Assembly (NCBI RefSeq): GCF_900100275.1
Contig: NZ_FNET01000028.1
Span: 1 to 64,000 of the forward strand
Direction: 5' to 3'
Source: Lentzea albidocapillata subsp. violacea
GTDB lineage: Bacteria > Actinomycetota > Actinomycetes > Mycobacteriales > Pseudonocardiaceae
Length of the DNA stretch: 64,000 nucleotides
Every line of letters begins with the position of its first letter. The stretch's first letter is position 1. Position numbers and translations under genes: made by a program. A model generated the notes under the pieces. It had not been told where the DNA came from. It saw only the letters and a list, made by a program, of their open reading frames with translations, and did no database searches. Of this stretch, positions 31,634 through 40,681 are shown in pieces.

Positions 31634-34633
31634 GTGGCCACACGGCCTCCGGTCGGACTGCCGAAACTGTCCCGGCGCAGCCGAATACTGCTCATCGTGG
31701 GTGTTGTGCTTTTGTTCGGTCTCATCACGGGATCGCGGCTGCTCGACACCTACGTGAACTGGCTGTGGTTCGGCGAGGTGAAATTCCGCGACGTCTACAG
31801 CACAGTCCTGCTCACCCGCCTGTCGCTGTTCGTGGCGGTCGGGGCCGTGGTCGGCGGCATCGTCGCGCTGAACCTCTTCCTCGCGTACCGGGCCCGGCCG
31901 GTGTTCGTGCCGGTGTCCGGGCCCGATGACCCGGTGGCGCGCTACCGCACCGTCGTGATGGGGCGGGTGCGGTTCTTCGCGATCGGCATCCCCGTGTTCG
32001 TCGGGCTGATCGCGGGCGCGTCGGCGCAGGCCGACTGGCAGCAGATCCAGCTGTTCCTGAACTCCCAGCCGTTCGGCGTGACCGACCCGCAGTTCGGGCA
32101 CGACATCGGCTTCTACGCGTTCCAGCTGCCGTTCTACGAGTGGCTGCTGTCGTGGCTGTTCATCACGGTCGCGGTGTCGTTCATCGGCGCGGTCATCGCG
32201 CACTACCTCTTCGGCGGCATCCGGCTGGCCGGTCGCGGCGGCCAGCTCTCGGGCCCCGCGCGGCTGCACCTGGCGCTCGTCGCCGGCACGTTCGTGCTGC
32301 TCAAGGCCGTCGCGTACTTCTTCGACCGCTACTCGCTGCTGTTGCACGAGAACGAGAAGTTCGTCGGCGCGAGCTACACCGACCTCAACGCGGTGCTGCC
32401 CGCCAAGCTGATCCTGCTGTGCATCGCGGTGTTCTGCGCCGTCGCGTTCTTCGCGGGCGCGTTCATGCGCAACGTGCAGCTGCCCGCCATCGCGACCGTC
32501 CTGCTGGTGCTGTCGAGCGTGCTCGTCGGTGCGGCGTGGCCCGCGGTGCTGGAGCAGTTCTCGGTCAAGCCGAACGCCATCCAGAAGGAAGCCGAGTCGA
32601 TCAGCCGCAACATCGCGGCGACACGGCAGTCGTTCGGGCTGACCGACGACAAGGTCGAGACGAAACCGTACGAGGGCAAGCAGAACGTCACCAACGACCA
32701 GGTCAAGACCAACGACGCGGCGACGCTGGGCAACATCCGCCTGCTCGACCCGGCGGTGCTCTCGCGGACCTTCACGCAGTTCCAGCAGCTGCGGCCGTTC
32801 TACGGCTTCCCGAACAAGCTCGACGTCGACCGGTACACACTGGAAGGAAAGCTCCGCGACTACATCGTCGCGGTGCGCGAGCTGAAGCTCGACAGCCTGC
32901 CGCAGGGCCAGCGCGACTGGATCAACCAGCACCTCATCTACACGCACGGCAACGGCTTCGTCTACGCCGAGGCGAACAAGGTGAACGCGGTCGCCGACGA
33001 GTCCAACGGCGGCTACCCGGACTTCAAGACCGGTGAGGTCAAGTCCAACGGCGACGTCGGCAACGTGCCGAACGGCATCCAGGTCGACCAGCCCCGCACC
33101 TACTTCGGCGAGCTGTTCGGCGTGAACGACTACTCGATCGTCGGCGGCCGCCCGGCCGGCTCGGCGGCGGAGTACGACACGGACGCCAAGTCCTACACCT
33201 ACACCGGTAGCGGTGGCGTCCCGATCGGCAGCCTGTTCAACAAGCTGGCCTTCGCGGCGTACTACGGCGAGCGCAACATCCTCTTCAACCAGTCGATCGC
33301 GGACGAGTCGAAGATCCTGTTCAAGCGCACGCCGCGCGACCGCGTGCAGGCCGTCGCCCCGTGGCTCACGGTCGACAGCGACCCGTACCCGGCCGTCGTC
33401 AACGGCCGCATCACGTGGATCGTCGACGGCTACACCACGCTCGAGAACTACCCGTACGCCCAGCGCACGCAGCTCGGTGACGCGACGAACGACTCGCTCA
33501 CCGCGGACGGCGTCGTCATCTCGCAGGTCAACAAGCCCGTCAACTACATCCGCAACTCGGTCAAGGCCACTGTGGACGCTTACGACGGCTCGGTGAACCT
33601 GTACCAGATCGACGACAAGGACCCGGTCCTCAAGGCGTGGATGGGCGTCTTCCCGAACACGGTGAAGCCCGGCAGCGAGATCTCGGACGCGCTGCGCGCG
33701 CACTTCCGCTACCCCGAGGACCTGTTCAAGGTGCAGCGGCAGATCCTGTCGAAGTACCACGTCTCGTCGCCGTCGGACTTCTACTCCGGTGTCGCCTACT
33801 GGGCACCGCCGCAGGACCCGACGATCGACAACGTGACGACGGCCGACGCCCAGCGCGACGCGGCGAGCAAGCGCCGTGACGCCCAGCCGCCGTTCTACGT
33901 CCTCGCCGGTGACCCGGGCGACCCGAGCAAGGTCCGCTTCCAGCTGACCAGCCCGCTCGTCCGCGAGAACCGGGAGTTCATGGCGGCCCACGTCTCGGTC
34001 GGATCCGATCCGGACAACTACGGGAAGATCAGCGTCCTGCAACTCAGCCAGGACGCGAAGGGCCCGCAGCAGATCCAGACACAGTTCCTCACGTCGGACA
34101 ACGTCAGCCGTGAGCTCAACCTGCTGACCCAGCAGAAGACCACGGTCGTCTACGGCAACCTGCTCACACTGCCCGTGGGCGGAGCGCTGCTCTACGTCGA
34201 ACCCGTCTACATCGAACGCGCGTCGAACAACACGTCGTACCCGCAGCTGTCCAAGGTGCTCGTCTGGTACGGCGACCGGGTCGGCTACGCGTCCACGTTG
34301 AACGAGGCGCTGGACCAGGTGCTCAGCGGAGCCGGCTCGGTCGTGCCGCCGCCGAGTGACAACAACGGCAACGGCCAGAACACCACGCCGCCGACCACGC
34401 CGCCCACCAACAGCGCGCTGAGCCCTGAGCTGCAGAAGGCGGTCAGCGACATCGACGCGGCGCTGGCCGACATCAAGAGGGCCCAGCAGAACAGCAACTT
34501 CACCGAGCTCGGCCAGGCGTACGCCAAGCTGGACGACGCCACCAAGAGGTTCAAGCAGTACAACACCGGGGCACCGGCCGCGCCGCCGACGGGCCAGTCG
34601 TCGGTTGTGCCGAGCCCCACACCGTCCGGCTGA
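31634..34633 (+). CDS. UPF0182 family large membrane protein
   Basis: A 999-residue protein starting at GTG 31634. Around seven membrane helices fill the first ~320 residues (ILLIVGVVLLFGLITGSRLL, LFVAVGAVVGGIVALNLFLA, FAIGIPVFVGLIAGASA, and others). A ~600-residue extracytoplasmic domain follows, with RTYFGELFGVNDYSIVGGRP and YLGERN-like motifs. It ends in a Thr/Pro/Asn-rich tail (NNGNGQNTTPPTTPPT). Relative of Rv3193c. The function is unknown. The antisense 1034-residue frame is a shadow of this gene. Confidence 0.95.
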   Translation: MATRPPVGLPKLSRRSRILLIVGVVLLFGLITGSRLLDTYVNWLWFGEVKFRDVYSTVLLTRLSLFVAVGAVVGGIVALNLFLAYRARPVFVPVSGPDDPVARYRTVVMGRVRFFAIGIPVFVGLIAGASAQADWQQIQLFLNSQPFGVTDPQFGHDIGFYAFQLPFYEWLLSWLFITVAVSFIGAVIAHYLFGGIRLAGRGGQLSGPARLHLALVAGTFVLLKAVAYFFDRYSLLLHENEKFVGASYTDLNAVLPAKLILLCIAVFCAVAFFAGAFMRNVQLPAIATVLLVLSSVLVGAAWPAVLEQFSVKPNAIQKEAESISRNIAATRQSFGLTDDKVETKPYEGKQNVTNDQVKTNDAATLGNIRLLDPAVLSRTFTQFQQLRPFYGFPNKLDVDRYTLEGKLRDYIVAVRELKLDSLPQGQRDWINQHLIYTHGNGFVYAEANKVNAVADESNGGYPDFKTGEVKSNGDVGNVPNGIQVDQPRTYFGELFGVNDYSIVGGRPAGSAAEYDTDAKSYTYTGSGGVPIGSLFNKLAFAAYYGERNILFNQSIADESKILFKRTPRDRVQAVAPWLTVDSDPYPAVVNGRITWIVDGYTTLENYPYAQRTQLGDATNDSLTADGVVISQVNKPVNYIRNSVKATVDAYDGSVNLYQIDDKDPVLKAWMGVFPNTVKPGSEISDALRAHFRYPEDLFKVQRQILSKYHVSSPSDFYSGVAYWAPPQDPTIDNVTTADAQRDAASKRRDAQPPFYVLAGDPGDPSKVRFQLTSPLVRENREFMAAHVSVGSDPDNYGKISVLQLSQDAKGPQQIQTQFLTSDNVSRELNLLTQQKTTVVYGNLLTLPVGGALLYVEPVYIERASNNTSYPQLSKVLVWYGDRVGYASTLNEALDQVLSGAGSVVPPPSDNNGNGQNTTPPTTPPTNSALSPELQKAVSDIDAALADIKRAQQNSNFTELGQAYAKLDDATKRFKQYNTGAPAAPPTGQSSVVPSPTPSG

Positions 34634-34684
34634 CCTACCGATTTGCATTCTCCGCTCCACCCCGCGTAGAGTTCCAATTACCGA

Positions 34685-34758
34685 CGCGGGGTGGAGCAGC
34701 TCGGTAGCTCGCTGGGCTCATAACCCAGAGGTCGCAGGTTCAAATCCTGTCCCCGCTA
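34685..34758 (+). tRNA. Initiator tRNA-Met (CAT), copy 1
   Basis: A 74-base cloverleaf with anticodon CAT. The three consecutive G-C pairs in the anticodon stem (GGG/CCC) and an unpaired first acceptor position (C1 and T72) mark an initiator tRNA. CCA is not encoded. Identical to the copy at 35142-35215. Confidence 0.95.
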
Positions 34759-34770
34759 CAAAGTTGGGAA

Positions 34771-34806
34771 AGTCCTGTCTGCGGAGATCGCAGACAGGAC
34801 TTTTTC
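34771..34806 (+). terminator. Terminator after initiator tRNA copy 1
   Basis: The arms agtcctgtctgcg / cgcagacaggact pair perfectly around gagat and are followed by ttttt. Confidence 0.9.
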
Positions 34807-34816
34807 GCATTTACAT

Positions 34817-34867
34817 TGGGGGCAGAGCCCCCAAACCCCACCCCGGGGGCAAGCCCCCGGACCCCCG
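34817..34867. repeat. Dispersed GC-rich palindromic repeat, copy 2
   Basis: Palindromes gggggcagagccccc and ccgggggcaagcccccgg joined by aaaccccac, just after the tRNA terminator. Same family as 28317-28372 and 43087-43140. Confidence 0.8.
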
Positions 34868-35141
34868 CCTGCCTTGCCTTCGGCATCGGCAGGCCACCCT
34901 TCGCGTCAGCTTTCCCCGGCCTTGCCTTCGGCGTCGGCTGACAAACACCTCGCGCTCGGTCGCCTCGCCTTCGACTGGCGCAAATGCTTCGCCTTCGGCG
35001 TTGGTTGGGGCGGAGGGGGTTTGGGGGCGTTGACCTGCGGTTATGGTGCTTAAGGGGGGTGGGTGAAAAGGGGTTTTTGGAGGGTGTAGAGTTCTCCTTA
35101 CAACAGCAAGACAGCAACACGGTTAGACAAGCTAGAAGCGG
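34868..35141. other. Hairpin-rich spacer between the tRNA genes
   Basis: No gene. The unit (c)cttgccttcggc(a/g)tcggc and relatives recur (around 34871, 34921, 34985), each with GCCTTCGGC-type stem-loops. The later part is G-rich (ggggcggagggggtttgggggcg, seen in two pieces). It probably consists of degraded copies of the repeat family and the promoter of the second tRNA. Confidence 0.5.
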
Positions 35142-35215
35142 CGCGGGGTGGAGCAGCTCGGTAGCTCGCTGGGCTCATAACCCAGAGGTCGCAGGTTCAA
35201 ATCCTGTCCCCGCTA
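35142..35215 (+). tRNA. Initiator tRNA-Met (CAT), copy 2
   Basis: Identical in all 74 bases to the copy at 34685-34758, including the initiator features (GGG/CCC anticodon stem, C1-T72). About 380 bases separate the two genes, each with its own terminator. Confidence 0.95.
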
Positions 35216-35222
35216 CTAGATT

Positions 35223-35265
35223 AGACAGAAGGCCGGAGCCTATTGGCTCCGGCCTTCTGTCTTTG
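35223..35265 (+). terminator. Terminator after initiator tRNA copy 2
   Basis: A perfect 18-bp stem (agacagaaggccggagcc / ggctccggccttctgtct) with the loop tatt, followed by ttt. Confidence 0.9.
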
Positions 35266-35273
35266 CTGGTCTT

Positions 35274-35483
35274 TCAGGTCATGTTCTCGGCCCAGTACTG
35301 GGCGCACAGCATGCTGGAGCAGATGCGGCCCTCGCCGTTGACGGTGCGGTGCTTGCGGATCTGTTTGCCGCACACCATGCACTCGTCCTTGCCGGCCTGC
35401 TCCGGGATGCCCCCCGTCATCCACGCCCTCGTGTGCGCCGCCACCTTCTTATGGTCCAGCCACTTCAAGTTCAGGTTCTTCAT
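35274..35483 (-). CDS. Small Cys-rich hypothetical protein
   Basis: A 69-residue protein from ATG 35483. It has two Cys pairs, ECMVCGKQIRKHRTVNG and ICSSMLCAQYW, that could bind Zn. No family is recognised. It lies between the tRNA terminator and a non-coding stretch, and its codon use looks ordinary. Confidence 0.6.
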   Translation of the reverse strand: MKNLNLKWLDHKKVAAHTRAWMTGGIPEQAGKDECMVCGKQIRKHRTVNGEGRICSSMLCAQYWAENMT

Positions 35484-35805
35484 GGTCCCCGACCTCCGTG
35501 TTCAACCGCGCCAGCCTGGCAATGATCATTTTCCCGGAATGTCCGGCCTGGGAAAGGGGTCTGCGCGGACATCACCAGGTCGTGCGACGCCTGCCCCCGA
35601 CCGTCCATTCGGGTGGCTCCGGCCGGTGAGAGTCGTACCGCCGATCGAGTGAGAGCGGGGGACTTTCGTTTCTGCGAAAGGACTTTTCCATCCGGGATGG
35701 ACACAGACGGTCAAGAGGCCAAACGCGTGAGGCTCGAAAACTGCCGCTTACTCAGCGAGACTTTTCGTTGCTCCGCATGGCCCATCAGACTAGCCCGGTG
35801 ATCAG
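35484..35805. other. Intergenic stretch
   Basis: No convincing gene. A small imperfect hairpin (gactttcgtttctgcgaaagg) lies near 35662. The open frames here are short and lack features. Confidence 0.5.
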
Positions 35806-35840
35806 CCACTGTGGACAGAACGGCTGACCATTGTGGACAG
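35806..35840 (+). promoter_or_regulatory. Two direct repeats, possible operator of the PadR gene
   Basis: ccactgtggacag (35806-35818) and ccattgtggacag (35828-35840) are repeated at a 22-base interval (two helical turns), 30 bases before the start codon of the PadR-type gene. They could be binding sites for it or for another regulator. Confidence 0.55.
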
Positions 35841-35869
35841 CTTCCCCCGGACGTGGGAACGTTGTCGTT

Positions 35870-36370
35870 GTGTCAGACCTGAATGCGACCGCAGCCGCCC
35901 TGCTCGGGCTGCTGCACGACGGACCCAAGACCGGTGGCCAGTTGGTGGCGGAGGCAGGAGACCGCTTCGGCGCGTTCTTCAGCGTGACCCGCTCCCAGGT
36001 GTACCGCGAGCTGCCCGCGCTGGCCGACCAGGGCCTGCTGCGCCTCGGCAAGCAGGGACCGCGGTCCAGCCAGCAGTACGTGCTGACTGCCGCGGGCAAG
36101 AAGGCCTTCAAGAACTGGCTGCTGTCCGAGCCTGGCCCGGACCATCTGCGCAGCCCGCTCATCCTGCGCCTGGTGCACGCCGGCTCGCTGACCGCGAAGC
36201 AGCGCGAGTCCCTGATCACGACCGCACGTTCGACGTACGGTCAGGAACAGGAGAGCGCGAAGAGCGCGGCCAAGACGGCGGAGGACCCCTACGCCAAGGC
36301 GGTGGCAGAGTTCGGTCTCGCTCACGCGAAGGCCGTTCTCAAGCTGCTCGACGCGATTCCGACCGCGTAG
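35870..36370 (+). CDS. PadR family transcriptional regulator
   Basis: A 166-residue protein from GTG 35870. The PadR winged HTH is seen as LNATAAALLGLLHDGPKTGG (N terminus), VTRSQVYRELPALADQGLL, and YVLTAAGKKAFKNWLL. The C-terminal helical dimerisation part follows (LVHAGSLTAKQRESLITTA...). PadR proteins are often autorepressors, which fits the direct repeats before the gene. A longer frame begins inside those repeats, so the GTG is preferred. Confidence 0.88.
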   Translation: MSDLNATAAALLGLLHDGPKTGGQLVAEAGDRFGAFFSVTRSQVYRELPALADQGLLRLGKQGPRSSQQYVLTAAGKKAFKNWLLSEPGPDHLRSPLILRLVHAGSLTAKQRESLITTARSTYGQEQESAKSAAKTAEDPYAKAVAEFGLAHAKAVLKLLDAIPTA

Positions 36371-36441
36371 AAACCGCTTCGAAGAGAGCGCCAGCACGCA
36401 CCGGTCGCGACTGACGGCCGGTGCTGGCGTAATCTTTTTGC

Positions 36442-37545
36442 GTGAACCCGGACGTCGAAGCAGACATCAAGGACCTCTCCGCCACCCTTTCGAGCATCGA
36501 GGCGGTGCTGGACCTCGATGCGCTGCGCGCCGCTGTCGCGGACCTGGAGGACCAGGCTGCCCGCCCTGACCTCTGGGACGACCAGGAGAAGGCGCAGAAG
36601 GTCACCAGCGCGCTCTCCCACAAGCAGGGTGAGTTGCGCCGCGTCACCGGCCTGCGTGAGCGCCTCGACGACCTCCCCCTGCTCTACGAGCTCGCGGAGG
36701 AGGCCGAGGACGCGGACGCCAATGCCGACGCGGACAACGACCGCGCCAAGCTCCGCGAGGAGATCGCGAGCCTCGAGGTGCGCACGCTCCTGTCCGGCGA
36801 GTACGACGAGCGCAACGCGCTGATCACCATCCGCGCCGAGGCCGGTGGCGTCGACGCCGCGGACTTCGCCGAGATGCTGCTGCGCATGTACTCGCGCTGG
36901 GCCGAGCGCCACAACTACGGCGTCGACGTGTTCGACACGTCCTACGCCGAAGAGGCCGGCATCAAGTCCGCCACCTTCCGCGTCAGCGCCCCGTACGCCT
37001 ACGGCACGCTGAGCGTCGAGCAGGGCACGCACCGTCTCGTGCGCATTTCGCCGTTCGACAACCAGGGCCGCCGCCAGACGTCGTTCGCCGGCGTCGAGGT
37101 CGTGCCCGTCGTCGAGCAGACCGACCACGTCGAGATCGACGAGAAGGAACTGCGCGTCGACGTCTACCGCTCGTCCGGCCCCGGCGGCCAGGGCGTCAAC
37201 ACAACGGACTCGGCGGTGCGCCTCACGCACATCCCGACCGGCATCGTGGTGTCCTGCCAGAACGAGCGCTCGCAGCTGCAGAACAAGGCCACGGCCATGA
37301 ACGTCCTGCAGGCGAAGCTGCTCGAGCGCCGCCGGCAGGAGGAGCAGGCCAAGATGGACGCGCTGAAGGACTCCGGCTCCAGCTGGGGCAACCAGATGCG
37401 CTCCTACGTGCTGCACCCGTACCAGATGGTCAAGGACCTGCGCACCGAGCACGAGGTCGGCAACCCGTCCGCGGTGCTCGACGGGGAGATCGACGACTTC
37501 CTCGAGGCCGGCATCCGGTGGCGCAAGCAGTCCCAGCAGGCCTAG
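36442..37545 (+). CDS. prfB: Peptide chain release factor 2
   Basis: A 367-residue RF2 from GTG 36442. The stop-recognition motif SPF is seen in HRLVRISPFDNQGRRQTSF, and the hydrolysis motif GGQ in SSGPGGQGVNTTDSAVRL (~245-262). There is no programmed frameshift site: the frame is open throughout. It leads the cluster prfB-ftsE-ftsX-smpB, with an intrinsic terminator between prfB and ftsE. Confidence 0.97.
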   Translation: MNPDVEADIKDLSATLSSIEAVLDLDALRAAVADLEDQAARPDLWDDQEKAQKVTSALSHKQGELRRVTGLRERLDDLPLLYELAEEAEDADANADADNDRAKLREEIASLEVRTLLSGEYDERNALITIRAEAGGVDAADFAEMLLRMYSRWAERHNYGVDVFDTSYAEEAGIKSATFRVSAPYAYGTLSVEQGTHRLVRISPFDNQGRRQTSFAGVEVVPVVEQTDHVEIDEKELRVDVYRSSGPGGQGVNTTDSAVRLTHIPTGIVVSCQNERSQLQNKATAMNVLQAKLLERRRQEEQAKMDALKDSGSSWGNQMRSYVLHPYQMVKDLRTEHEVGNPSAVLDGEIDDFLEAGIRWRKQSQQA

Positions 37546-37558
37546 GGCCTGAGCCGAG

Positions 37559-37599
37559 GAGCACGTTCTGCCCCGAACGAGGGTGGAACGTGCTCTTTT
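37559..37599 (+). terminator. Terminator after prfB
   Basis: The arms gagcacgttc / gaacgtgctc pair perfectly around a 17-base loop and are followed by tttt. Confidence 0.85.
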
Positions 37600-37714
37600 C
37601 GTGGACCGATCGTGCCTGGTCGGATACACCGCGTCGAGGTTCGAGCCGCCCTTCCGGGGCTGGAAGTTAACCGGAACGGGGGCTTTACCCCGGCCATGAG
37701 TAGACTCGCGCCTC

Positions 37715-38404
37715 GTGATTCGTCTCGAACACGTTTCCAAGGTCTACAAGACCTCCACGCGTCCTGCGCTCGACGACGTGTCCGTCGAGATGGAGAAGGG
37801 CGAGTTCGTCTTCCTGATCGGGCCCTCGGGGTCCGGCAAGTCGACGTTCCTGCGCCTGCTGCTGCGTGAAGAGGTGCCGACCAGGGGCCGCGTCTACGTC
37901 TCCAACTTCGACGTCGCCAAGATGTCGCGGCGCAGGGTTCCCCGCCTGCGGCAGTCGATCGGCTGCGTGTTCCAGGACTTCCGTCTTCTGCCCACGAAGA
38001 CGGTGGCGGAGAACGTCGCCTTCGCGCTCGAGGTCATCGGCAAGCCCCGCAACACCATTGTCAAGGTGGTGCCGGAGGTGCTGCAGCTGGTGGGCCTCGA
38101 CGGCAAGGAGGACAGGTTCCCGACCGAGCTGTCCGGTGGTGAACAGCAGCGCGTCGCGATCGCCCGTGCGTTCGTGAACCGCCCGCTGGTGCTGATCGCC
38201 GACGAGCCGACCGGAAACCTGGACCCCGACACGAGCCAGGACATCATGTTGCTGCTGGAGCGGATCAACCGCACCGGCACGACCGTCATCATGGCCACCC
38301 ACGACCACGGCATCGTCGACTCGATGCGCCGCCGCGTGGTGGAGCTGTCGTACGGCAAGGTCGTCCGTGATGACGCGCGCGGCGTTTACGGCGTTGGCCG
38401 CTAA
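37715..38404 (+). CDS. ftsE: Cell division ATP-binding protein FtsE
   Basis: A 229-residue ABC ATPase. Walker A GPSGSGKSTFLRLLL (~37-51), signature LSGGEQQRVAIARAFVN, Walker B VLIADEPTGNLDPDT, and switch His in MATHDHGIVDSM. With FtsX it forms an ABC-type complex that controls peptidoglycan hydrolases at the division site. The following ftsX and smpB genes are on the same strand. Confidence 0.96.
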   Translation: MIRLEHVSKVYKTSTRPALDDVSVEMEKGEFVFLIGPSGSGKSTFLRLLLREEVPTRGRVYVSNFDVAKMSRRRVPRLRQSIGCVFQDFRLLPTKTVAENVAFALEVIGKPRNTIVKVVPEVLQLVGLDGKEDRFPTELSGGEQQRVAIARAFVNRPLVLIADEPTGNLDPDTSQDIMLLLERINRTGTTVIMATHDHGIVDSMRRRVVELSYGKVVRDDARGVYGVGR

Positions 38405-38444
38405 GCGTCCCTAAGCCCCCGAACCCCAAGGAACCCCGCCCCCG

Positions 38445-39347
38445 ATGCGTACCAGCTTCGTGTTCAGCGAGGTCATCACCGGACTTCGCCGGAACGTCAC
38501 GATGACGATCGCGATGATCCTCACGACCGCCATCTCGCTCGGGCTGCTCGGCGGTGGCCTGCTCGTCGTCCGCATGGTCGACAAGATGCAGGCCAACTAC
38601 GCGGGCAAGCTCGAGGTCTCCGTGCTGCTGACGAACGATGTCAGCGCCAACGACAAGGACTGCACCCAGCAGCCGTGCGCGGGCCTGCGGTCCGACCTGG
38701 AGGCGACCTCCGGCGTCGAGTCCGTGGTGTACCAGAACCGGGACGAGGGCTTCGAGCGGTTCAAGCGCATCTTCGAGGCCCAGCCGGAACTGCTCAAGCT
38801 CGCGCGTCCCGAAGCCATTCCGGCGACGTTCCGCGTGAAGCTCGAGGACCCGGAGCGCACCGACGTCATCAAGCAGGCCTTCGAGGGCAAGCCCGGTGTG
38901 AAGGGCGTCGACGACCAGGGCAAGTTCCTGGAGCGGTTCTTCGAGGGCCTCAACGGCATGCGCGACGTCGCCCTGATCCTCGCGCTCATCCAGGCGTTCG
39001 CCGCGCTGCTGCTGATCTCGAACACCATCCAGGTGTCGGCGTTCACCCGCCGCGTCGAGGTCGGCATCATGCGCCTGGTGGGCGCGACACGGTGGTACAC
39101 GCAGTTGCCGTTCCTCATCGAGGCGGTCGTCGCGGGCATCATCGGCTCGGTCACCGCGGTGGGCGGCCTGGTGCTGTTCAAGGCGTTCTTCCTCGACCGG
39201 ATCACCAGGAACCTCACCGAGTCGGGCATCATCCCGCCGATCGGCTACCTGGACATCCTGATCGTGTCGCCCTGGCTGTTCCTCGTCGCGATAGTCATCT
39301 CGGCGACCACCGGCTACGTGACACTCCGCCTCTACGTGCGCCTTTAA
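38445..39347 (+). CDS. ftsX: Cell division protein FtsX
   Basis: A 300-residue membrane protein with four helices: one near the N terminus (TMTIAMILTTAISLGLLGGGL), then a large extracytoplasmic loop with a Cys pair (DKDCTQQPCAG), and three near the C terminus (LILALIQAFAALLLISNT, VAGIIGSVTAVGGLVLFKA, PWLFLVAIVISATTGYVTL). It is the partner of FtsE, and the loop binds cell-wall hydrolases such as RipC in mycobacteria. Confidence 0.96.
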   Translation: MRTSFVFSEVITGLRRNVTMTIAMILTTAISLGLLGGGLLVVRMVDKMQANYAGKLEVSVLLTNDVSANDKDCTQQPCAGLRSDLEATSGVESVVYQNRDEGFERFKRIFEAQPELLKLARPEAIPATFRVKLEDPERTDVIKQAFEGKPGVKGVDDQGKFLERFFEGLNGMRDVALILALIQAFAALLLISNTIQVSAFTRRVEVGIMRLVGATRWYTQLPFLIEAVVAGIIGSVTAVGGLVLFKAFFLDRITRNLTESGIIPPIGYLDILIVSPWLFLVAIVISATTGYVTLRLYVRL

Positions 39348-39377
39348 GAGCTTTGCGCACCATTTAGACTGGTCGTC

Positions 39378-39854
39378 ATGGTCAAGGAACGCGGGCAGAA
39401 GGTCATCGCGTCGAACCGCAAGGCTCGGCACGACTGGTCCATTCTGGACACCTACGAGGCGGGCATTCAGCTCGTCGGTACCGAGGTGAAGAGCCTGCGC
39501 ATGGGACGGGCGTCCCTGGTGGACGCCTTCGCCCAGGTCGACGGCGGCGAGATCTGGCTGCACGCGCTGCACATCCCGGAGTACGTCGCGGGCACCTGGA
39601 CGAACCACGAGGTCCGGCGCAAGCGCAAGCTGTTGCTGCACAAGAGCGAGATCGAGCGGTTGATCGGCAAGACCAAGGAGTCCGGTCTGTCGCTCGTGCC
39701 GTTGCAGATGTACTTCAAGGACGGCTACGTCAAGGTCGAGATCGCGCTGGCGAAGGGCAAGAAGTCCTACGACAAGCGCCAGGACCTGGCGAAGCGCGAC
39801 GCGAACCGCGAGATCGCCAAGGCACACGGCAGGGCACTGAAGGGTCGCTACTGA
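39378..39854 (+). CDS. smpB: SsrA-binding protein SmpB
   Basis: A 158-residue protein with the SmpB core: NRKARHDWSILDTYEAGIQL (~10-29), VGTEVKSLRMGRASLVDAF, and the basic C-terminal tail KRQDLAKRDANREIAKAHGR that enters the decoding centre. It works with the tmRNA found at 42655-43029. ATG 39378 start. Confidence 0.96.
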   Translation: MVKERGQKVIASNRKARHDWSILDTYEAGIQLVGTEVKSLRMGRASLVDAFAQVDGGEIWLHALHIPEYVAGTWTNHEVRRKRKLLLHKSEIERLIGKTKESGLSLVPLQMYFKDGYVKVEIALAKGKKSYDKRQDLAKRDANREIAKAHGRALKGRY

Positions 39855-40681
39855 TGGCACTGGTGGACGTCCACGTCCACTTCATGCCGCAGAACGTCCT
39901 GGACAAGGTCTGGGCCTACTTCGACCGCGTGCGCGAGTCCGGCGTCGACTGGTTCATCCAGTACCGCACCGACGAGAACGCCCGGCTCACCGCACTGCGG
40001 GAGCTGGGCGTCGTCGCGTTCGCACCGCTGCTCTACCCGCACAAGCCGGGCATGGCGCCGTGGCTGAACGAGTGGGTCGCCGACTTCGCGGCACGCGTCC
40101 CCGAGGCGGTGCCGACGGGCACGTTCTACGCGGAACCGGGCGCCGAGGCGTACGTGCGCAAGGCCCTGGAGGCCGGTGCACGGTGTTTCAAGTCGCACGT
40201 CCAGGTCGGTGGCTACGACCCGCGTGACGCCCTGCTGGACGGCGTCTGGGGCCAGCTGGCGGAGGCCGGCGTGCCGGTGGTCGTGCACTGCGGCGACGGG
40301 CCGATGCCGGGAGAGTTCACCGGGCTCGGCGTCTTCGAAGAGGTGCTGAAGAAACACCAGCGGCTGACCGCGGTGATCGCGCACGCGGGGATGCCCGACT
40401 ACGCGGGCGCGTTGGACCTGGTGGAGCGCTACCGCAACGTGCACGTCGACACCACGATGGTGGGCGTCCCGTTCACCGAGCGGATGGTGCCGCTGCCCGC
40501 GGACTGGCGGGCGCGCATCGCGGGGCTCGCGGACCGGGTGGTGCTGGGCACAGACTTCCCGAACATCCCGTACCCGTACGAGGTGCAGATCGACGCCATC
40601 AGGTCGTGGGGCCTGGACGCCGCCACCGAGCAGGCGATCCTGCACGACAACGGCGCCCGTCTGCTTCAGCTGTCGAGATAG
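39854..40681 (+). CDS. Amidohydrolase family (TIM-barrel metal hydrolase)
   Basis: A 275-residue amidohydrolase-2 type protein. The metal motif HxH is seen in LVDVHVHFMPQNVL (~3-16), KSHVQVGGYDPRDALLDG, VVVHCGDGPMPGEFTG, AVIAHAGMPDYAGAL and VVLGTDFPNIPYPY. The ATG start overlaps the smpB stop by one base (TGATG), so it is translationally coupled. Its 3' end overlaps the convergent response regulator by 16 bases. Substrate unknown. Confidence 0.85.
   Translation: MALVDVHVHFMPQNVLDKVWAYFDRVRESGVDWFIQYRTDENARLTALRELGVVAFAPLLYPHKPGMAPWLNEWVADFAARVPEAVPTGTFYAEPGAEAYVRKALEAGARCFKSHVQVGGYDPRDALLDGVWGQLAEAGVPVVVHCGDGPMPGEFTGLGVFEEVLKKHQRLTAVIAHAGMPDYAGALDLVERYRNVHVDTTMVGVPFTERMVPLPADWRARIAGLADRVVLGTDFPNIPYPYEVQIDAIRSWGLDAATEQAILHDNGARLLQLSR

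Noticed and set aside
31556..34660. 1034-residue open frame on the - strand
   Set aside because: It lies antisense to the UPF0182 gene, which has clear membrane helices and family motifs. Long antisense frames are normal in high-GC DNA.
36442..37545. Possible programmed frameshift in prfB
   Set aside because: The frame is open from the start codon to the end without an early TGA, so no frameshift is needed.
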